Of a DNA stretch of 64,000 bases, positions 52,801 through 61,800 are shown one piece after another. The stretch is from assembly GCA_964019695.1 (NCBI GenBank), contig OZ026525.1, positions 60,854,253-60,918,252 of the forward strand, read 5' to 3'. The notes beneath the pieces are model-generated. The model made no database searches. It worked only from the letters and a program-made list of their open reading frames with translations, and was not told where the DNA came from. How positions within the stretch are numbered: the first letter of the stretch is position 1; every line of letters starts with the position of its first letter. The DNA is from Loripinus fragilis (lineage: Eukaryota; Mollusca; Bivalvia; Lucinida; Lucinidae). The position numbers and the translations under genes are program-made.

Positions 52801-55800
52801 GTCTGCTGCATTGTTTCCAGTGCATTTCAGACTAGATTTTATCATGGAAGCAAACACTATGTATCCTGATCAGACTGCTACCTAGTGAACAGTCTGATCT
52901 GGGTCCATATTGTTTGCAGTATAGGCTACCGAAGAACATAAGCAGAAGTGAGAGCAGACAACAAAAGTAGTGACTGAATTGCTAAGGGTTAATAGTAAAC
53001 AAAAGGCCGTTATATTTTGTACACAATCAGGACCCGAGGTTATAAAACTTTTTCCATGCTCAACTCAGCTGAGCATGAAATTTATCATACTCGTTAATAT
53101 TAAAATGCCAACAATTGTTGGCATTTTAACTTTTAAGAGCAGGATAAATACAACATCAGAGAGACTTAAAGGATGAAATTTATTTTTGGTATTTTAGTTT
53201 TTATGAGCAGTTGAAATTTAATGCTCAGTTGAGTTGAGCATGAAAAAAAGTTTATAGCCTCGAGGTCAGAGTGAAGTTACATAGTTGTTCACGTTGTGCT
53301 ACCTTATTCACTTGATTGGATAAATGCAGGTATTTCTTTCATATTTCTAACGGTAAATTTGTTTCGTAACTAGAAATATGGTGTGTTAACTCTGCAAAAA
53401 TTGTTTGCTTGTAGGTTATTGTGTATGCTGACAGCCTGATTCCGACAGTACGACGAGCATTAACAGACACCCTACCAGAAGTAAGAGCGGCTGCTGCAAA
53501 TACATTTAACAGTCTTCATGCTAACATTGGTTCCAGAGCTCTAGATGAGATATTACCTGATCTTCTTGAGAAGCTTGTAAGTACCTCATTGAGCCTTATA
53601 AATCAGGATTCCCACAAGCTCTGGAATGCTTTGAAAATCTTGGAATTAGAAAAAAAACATGAATTTTGTGGAAAAAAATTGACGAAACCACCAGTAGCCA
53701 GAAAACTAGCTGTCAGACACACAAAACTTGTGTGTCTGACAGCTAGTTTTCTGGCTACTGATGGTTTCAAGTTTTAATTATTTCAAAATGTATGCATGGT
53801 CTACACGCATGCTTATTTAAATACATTATTGTTCCTGCATTCCGCATTTATGCTCAGCGTGGTGAAGATGTAGCTAAAAGGGAAGGTTCGAAGCCATGCA
53901 TAAAATAGCCTTGGAAATTACATTGTTGATCATGGAAAATCACGGAAAAATCATGGATTTTTCCATGTTGCTGAAAAATTGAAATTCTCTCACCCAGTCT
54001 TCGACTTGGAAGCCATTTGTACCAATAACAAATATCTGATAATCACTGGTTCTCTCAGATCATATTGAACAAATGCTGAAAACAAGTCAGTTGGCTGTGA
54101 ACATTTAGCCACTCCGAACTAAAACTGAGCTGCGGATGGCAAAGTGATAAAATCCGGTTATTATGACTATTTGATGTATTGGGTATACCAAATTTCTTTT
54201 ACTTTTTGTTACCCTACCGAATCAATTTTTATTGCTTTTTTTGATAATTCATTTGGGTAAATACGCAAATATGCATATTAATTAAGGTACTGGAGTAACT
54301 CTCTCGAGAAATTTACTTAAAAAAATGACATGCATAAAACCTAAAGAAGTTGACAGCAAAAAAAATATTGCACTCTTTGCTGAAATATTGCACTCTTTGC
54401 TGAAGTATTGCACTCTTTGCTGAAATATTACACTCTTTACTGAAGTATTGCACTCTTTGCTGAAATATTACACTCTTTGCTGAAGTATTGCACTCTTTGC
54501 TGAAATATTACACTCTTTACTGAAGTATTTCACTCTTTGCTGAAATATTGCACTCTTTGCTGAAGTATTGCACTCTTTGCTGAAATATTGCACTCTTGGC
54601 TGAAATATTGCACTCTTTGCTGAAATATTACACTCTTTGCTGGAGATTTCTCATGTTCTTTTATTTTTTCACACAGGGAGATGAGGCTATGTCAGAGAGA
54701 GCATTAGATGGGTTGAAACAGGTCATGACCGTTAAGAGTCGAGAAGTTCTGCCATACCTGGTTCCCAAACTGGTGGCGCCACCGGTCAACACTCGGGCCC
54801 TGTCATTCCTATCAGCGGTGGCGGGTGACTCCCTGACAAAACATCTGCCAAGGATCCTTCCAGCTTTACTTCTGTCCCTCAGTGGTAAATCAGGATCACC
54901 AGATGAAGCAGAGGTGTGTATTTACATTACAATGGGATGTGTATTGTTAGAATTTTTGTATCACAATATTGAATGAATTCATGAGATTTTGATACTTAGC
55001 ACATTGTTGACAATAGAGACTCGGCAGCCAAGCCTGCACACATGCACTTACTGGTCAGAGTAAGACAGCTGATGAAGGCTCAGACCAAAACTTCTTCTCA
55101 AACTAGATAGCTGCACATGAAATATGAATCAGAATGGATATAAATGGGAAGCTTAAGGGATGATGCATTATGATAACATATGCAAGCTCAAATAGATTTC
55201 TTCTTCCACTGCTGTATTTGAAAACTGCATCAGGTTTAATACAAGCAGCAATATGTTCCAGTTATTTGATTAACGCAAGACATTCTCTGAGGTTCAAAAT
55301 AGTTCTTAATGAATTCAATCTCTATTTGCCTCGACATTTTTGGATACAGCATACTCGTAACTCTTTTATCCTAAGATTCTGAAATGGAATTATCCATCTC
55401 TATATTTTAGAATTGTTAATTCTTAAAAAAGGGTGTAGACGCAAAGTTTAACAATAGAAACAGTAAAAGCTACAAAATGTAACGCACATAAACAAATACA
55501 CGTAGTTAAGAATCGGTTGAGATGACTCATATCACCAAATCTAAACTGTTTGTCAAATCCCTTATGATATGTCTTTAGTGTTGAAAGAGCTTATACTGAC
55601 ATGCCCACTAGACAGCAAGTTTAGCTGGTACCACAGTGTACCATCATTATTGCTCATCCTTATCCATTACAACAGTGAAAGTAACACGTTAGTAAACTGG
55701 TAATTTAATTATATATAGCTGTCTAGAAAAACATTTGACAAATATTTAAGGTTACTGTTTTTTTTTGAGGCCCTGGCAGAAAAGTATGGAAGCGCTTCAA

Positions 55801-58800
55801 AATTGGGCTGTTTATCCTCTTTAATAAGGCCTCTCCAAAAAAAAATTCCTATTGCTCAAAAACATATGTTGTTGGTACTCAAAAGAACTGTCTCAATGAG
55901 ATGGTTCTTTTGAGAATCCAAAACAAATGTTAAAAACTTATTGGTAAGAAAATATTTACAATTTTACACCTAAACATTTATTCATATGAACCTTTGTTTT
56001 ATGCTTTTCACAGGAACAAGACTATTGTAAGGCTGTGGTGCTTTCAGTGACAGACGATGTTGGCGTTAGGACAATCATGGAAGAATTGTTGGCGGGCTCT
56101 CATGCCAAAGAACCAGCAGAATGTCGCGCTTCTGTGTTGATATTACACGCGTTTTGTGAGAACACGAAGGCGGATTATGATGATTATTTGCCTCAGTTAT
56201 TTAAGGGTCTAATAGGACTATTTGTTAGATCAGAACCGGAAGTGCTCATTGCATCATGGGAATGTTTAAATGCAATAACAAAGGTAAGGCACTCTTACAG
56301 TTATTAACCCTTTGTATAACAATTGATTCTTCCATTCAGATTTATACAATTATAAAGTTTGGATGATCCAAATATATTATTCATCTATTCTGTCACTGTA
56401 TCGCCACACAGTATGCGATGCCCTGGTCTCTTGTAAAGCTAACGGAGATACAATGTAGGAACCAGTTGGGGGTGTGGCTAGAGTGGCAACTTGTTATTTG
56501 CTGATAAGCTTTGCAAACAGTTTGGATCCAGATCAAGACCAACATTCTGTTGGTCCTAATCTGTATCCAAAGGTTTTGACCCTCTGATAGTGTTCCTGAA
56601 ATAATTAAAAGTTGATTTCTAAAAAATTCTGCAGATGATAAACAAAAGCTTGAAAAATTACTGTGCGTGCAAAGAGATAAGGGCAACAAGTTAAGTCAGA
56701 ATTTTGAATCAAAATTAAAGTGTATTCATGTATCTTAAGATTGTTTTCTGTTATGCCTTCCAGTACTGAAGATTGGGGCATATTAAAAGTCTTGTGACTC
56801 TGTCTGTTTGTGCATGCAACAATCTTTTAACGGTCATAACTTTTGAAATACTGGACCTAGGGCGGCGGCTGGGGTAGCATTACAAGCTACCCCAAAAATC
56901 AAGATGTTACTAGATATTTGGTATTGGTTTGGAGAAAAAACTATAGCTGAATATCATGTTTTACTTGTACAGTACAGTCCCTTTATAACACATCTTGTTA
57001 TTACATAGATTTGTTTATAACAGGGTCATGTTGTGGCTCCCAATTTTATTTTGCAAAGGAATTATGGGAAATTTTACATTACAAAGGAATTATAGGAAAA
57101 TGACCATGCAAAAATCATTTTCCTGCAATTCCTTTGTAAAATTGCCCCTCAACTTATAACACAGTCATTTCCTATGGACACCAAATATAGCGTTTTAAAG
57201 AGACTGCACCGTATTGGTTGAAATTTGAAAGGGAAAAAAAATATCTTATGTCTTATAGCCAAATTCACATGATGTAAAAAAGTGGAGTGTAGTGGCACAG
57301 TGGATAGAGCTGTAGACTAGGATTGCTACTTCGAGACTCACCAGCGGCACTGTGTTGTGTCTGTGAGCAAGGCACTTTATCCACTGCTTAGTACTGGCTC
57401 TACCAAGGAATACAGGAAATTGTCCAGACATGACTTAAAGAAAGGTTGAATGGAACGTAAAGCATCAATACAAACATGATGTATAATAAATCATATTGTA
57501 TTGACTTGACTGTTATCTTTTAGAAACTTGATGCCTCCGAGATGTTAGATCATATCCACAATGTACGGCAGGCAATAAGATACGCTGCCTCAGACCTCAA
57601 GGGCAAGGAATTACCAGGCTTTAGTATTCCAAAGAAGGTGAGATACCCTGATCTAAACATGAAATTTTATATCCTCTATAGGACAAAAATAGCTGATTTT
57701 TTTTTCTAAGAAAAGATATACTTGGTTTTCTTATATGTAGTGGGTACTCATTGGAAGACTTGCAAATTCGCAAGCTTGATTTAATACCAGATATGAACAT
57801 CTGCGATTTTACCATGGGATAAAAACTATTTTCTTATATACCGGATAAGGATATCTGATTTTTTACCCTGGGATAGAAAATCTTATCTTACCCATGCTAT
57901 CTTACCCAGGCTGTCACGTGAGGGCTACATACATTGGTTGAATTGGATCTCATGCACATGGTTGTCAAGTGACGTCATTGCTATGTTAAACTGACATCAT
58001 CATGTGAAATTGCATCTTAGATTATTCAGAGACTTCTGGAAGCTTATCTTAAAATAAAAAAAACAGTGGTGGGCAAGAAAAAGAACCCAATTTGCGTGTG
58101 AGGGTAGGATAGAAAAATCTGTCCCTCAGGATCACCGTTTGTCATCACTCGGCAAGCCTCGTGGTACCAAACAGCGATCCTTGGGACTGGTTTTTCTATC
58201 TTACCCTCACACTCATGATCTTATTATCTTACCAAGGCTGTCACGTTAAAGCGATGTCATCATGTAATGTTGCATCTCAGCGTATTCAGCAACTTCTTGG
58301 AGCTCTCTTGATTGATATAAAAATGTAGAATTTAATTATGAAGACAAAGAATCTTTTATTTGTGTGATGATAGGATAAAAAAAATCATATAAGAATCTAT
58401 TAGGAGGGTGGGGTAGAAAAATCTGTGCCGAGGATCACTGTTTGGCATCATGGGGCTTGCCAAGCGATGGCAAAACAATGATCCTGAGGGAGATTTTTTT
58501 TATAAACCAGGTCCTGTTGAGCCAGGTTGAGAACAGGCCAGCTGATCTGGACCTGAACTGTATTAATAAGGAAGATAATATTCTGAAACCTTAGTCTAGA
58601 AGAAAAAGGTTGTCAATTCATTTCAGGGAATTGCTCCAGTTCTGCCGATATTTCGTGAAGGCATACTAAATGGATCTCAGGACATCAAAGAGCAAGCAGC
58701 AGTGGCACTAGGGGAGCTAATCCACCTGACAAGTGCGGAAGCCTTGAAGCCGTCTGTGGTGAACATTACTGGTCCTTTAATCAGGATTCTGGGTGATAGA

Positions 58801-61800
58801 TTTGTATATACTGTGAAGACAGCAGTGCTAGAGACTCTTACTATTCTTCTTGCAAAGGTAAGTACTCATCAGTTATCTGACTGAACACATATTTTGGGCC
58901 AGGGAACATAATTTTGGTACTAAATCTGGGATTTAAGGGTTAGAACAGAAACAATCAACAATGGTCGAGTTAACTTTTTATTAGGAGTGATCAACGCGTT
59001 TCGGTATCGCAGTTACTTTCTTCAGGATAAATATTATTGAAAATTGAGGGCCTAAGGTAAGAAAAAATGGTTTCATTTTGGTCACATGACAATATTGTTG
59101 CTGCAGATAAAAAGAATGTTGTGAAAAAAACATTAGAGTTACTGTAGAAAGTTATAAAAGTGATGGTCAAGTATCTAAAGAGCATTGTAAACTCTTGATA
59201 GGTTTGGGTAGTTCCAGTCCTAGGTATATGTCCTCGTCCTGGCAATCTGTCCCTGTAGATGATATAGATGAGTAGGAACTGGATAGATAGAGATCTTGAG
59301 CATGTCTTCTGTAACTTACCGGTAGTACCTGTACCTAAGCAGGCTGGTTTAAATCTCACTTTGTCGGAAACCCTGAAGACAGGTTTTCTTGCATCGAGAC
59401 CCAATTGATAGATAACTAAAGGCTCTTTTTATCTAAATGCAGACAGTAAAGACTGATCAGAGTAGTCCCTGGAAGCACAGGTCATTTTGTTGGTTATACA
59501 GGGTTCCCACAAGCTCTGGAAATCATGGAAAACCTGGAAAATCACTAAAAAGTTTCATGCATGTAAAAATCATGGAATTTGAAAAAAAAACTGAATAATC
59601 ATGGAAAAACCAAGGAATTCTGTGAAATAATTTGATCAAACCAACAGTAGCCAGAAAACTGGCTGTCGGACACTAGTTTTCTGGCTACTGGTAGTTTCGA
59701 GTTTTAATTATTTCCAAATGCATGCATCGTCTACAAGCATGCTGTTGATGCTGCATTCTGCATTTAAGCTCAGCGTGGTGAAGATGCTACTAAAAGGGGA
59801 GGTTGGAGGCCTTGCATTAAATAGTCATGGAAATTACATTGTTGGTCATGGAATATCATGGAATTGTGTTTTTGAATTTTTGTGGGAACCCTGTTATACC
59901 ATGTACTAGCTCATTTCATGTTTGATCAAATGTGTGGATGCAGATAGTTATGAAGCCAGCTGATCTGAGTTAACTTTAATTTCCATTGAGTCTATCTATG
60001 GTAATGAATTAAATGGAATAAGGTACATGTTACTGGATTAGATGGAAATGATTTTTAAAATACTGCAAGTGGTAATTGGTTCTTGCTTAACTCTCTGATT
60101 ATTCGAATATTCCAGCGTTTTTCATTTGCGCACTTCAGTATATCTTTTGCGCACTTCCTTTTCCTTCATTTGCGCACGATTCTGCATATCATTTGCACAC
60201 CTTTTTCACACCTCATTTTAAATTAATTAGTGGTAATTAAGGTAATTGTATGTCATCACAGCTAGTCATAACTCGTTAAAGATGCATTGAGTATTCTTAA
60301 GCCTCATTCGCACTCCATAAGATCTTATGGCATATGCTACGGTAAATGTTCTTTCAACCTGAAGACTGAAGGAGCATAATGTTCATTGCATAATCCATGT
60401 ATCAATGAAAACTTCACTGACTTCATTGCACAGGCATTGTAGATTCCGGGTACACGAAAATATTATCATATATGTACATATTACTGTTCTTTTGTTTCCA
60501 TGTTTTTACATATCAGTTATATGTTCAGAGGGCCATATGGTAGAATGGCCATCGAGCTAAATATGTCACCCTTTTGAAATATTGTATAAATAAATCATCC
60601 TAGCGTTAGGGTCATTATATAACATGAAGTGCTCCCCTTTACTTGTTTGTATTTATTTCCTCTATTTGTTTCTTGCAGTTTAACATTGTTTCGTGTTTAA
60701 AAGCAAATACATGTATAAAAGTGACTGCAAATCAGTTGTAAGGTCAAAAATGCATTGTTTTGCGAGTACATTTCATGTTCCATATAAAGAAAGGAAAGAA
60801 AAAAATCACAAGTACGTATCTCACCTATATGGTTACCGGTATGCAGTGGCTTAGCGGTATAGTGCTTGACTTGAGTCACTGCCTTGTGTCCTTGAGCAAG
60901 AACATTAATCCTAGCTTAGTACTGGTTCAACCCAGGAAGACCCATCCCTTTATAACTGAAAGATTGTTGATGGGATGTAAAGAATCAAAACAAACAAATC
61001 ATGGCCACTTATCACTAATTGCTCCTGAATGGGGTGTGATAATAGTGCGCAATTGAAATCGCAAAAAGTGCGCAAACAATATCATCGCTAATTGCAAAAA
61101 GTGCGCAAATGCAAGGCGCCCAATTAACCAGACAAGGTAAGCATTTACAAACAAAATAGTCCCAGATCAGACTGCTCCTTTAGTTTGATCAGGGACTATT
61201 TGCTTGCTTTGTTTAGCAAAATACTTATTCTTATCTAGGATAAATTAATTATTTTAGATCATCAACAGCAAGATTCTGTTTTAGAAATTTAGAACATTGG
61301 ATATTTTGTTATCCATCAGTTTTAACATGTGTTTTGGGTGCCTCATTGAGACCATTCTTTTGAGTACCCATGATAACAAATGTTTTGGTTGAGAGATAAG
61401 AAAACTGGTTTTTAATTACGCACTCTTACCTGGAGGCATGGCTCATGTTTTAATTTTTTCTCTAGGTTGGTGTACTGCTAAAGCCCTTCTTGCCCCAGTT
61501 ACAGACCACTTTTGTTAAAGCTCTGAATGATCCAAACAGACCTGTACGTTTAAAGGCTGCTGCAGCTCTGGGTAAACTGATAGTTATACACACACGAGTG
61601 GATCCACTCTTTACAGAGTTGTTCACAGGAATCAAGAGTGCAGAGGATTCAAGCGTTAGGTAAGAATATTTTTTGTTAAAGCTCTTGATGATCCAAACAG
61701 ACCTGTACATTTAAAGGCTGCTGCAGCTTTGGGTAAACTGATAGTTATACACACACGAGTGGTTCCACTCTTTACAGAGTTGTTCACAGGAATCAAGAGT

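Noticed and set aside
58991..59404. 137-codon minus-strand frame
   Set aside because: No recognised domain; contains a phrase typical of repeat translations and shares a segment with 42850, so it is likely repeat debris.
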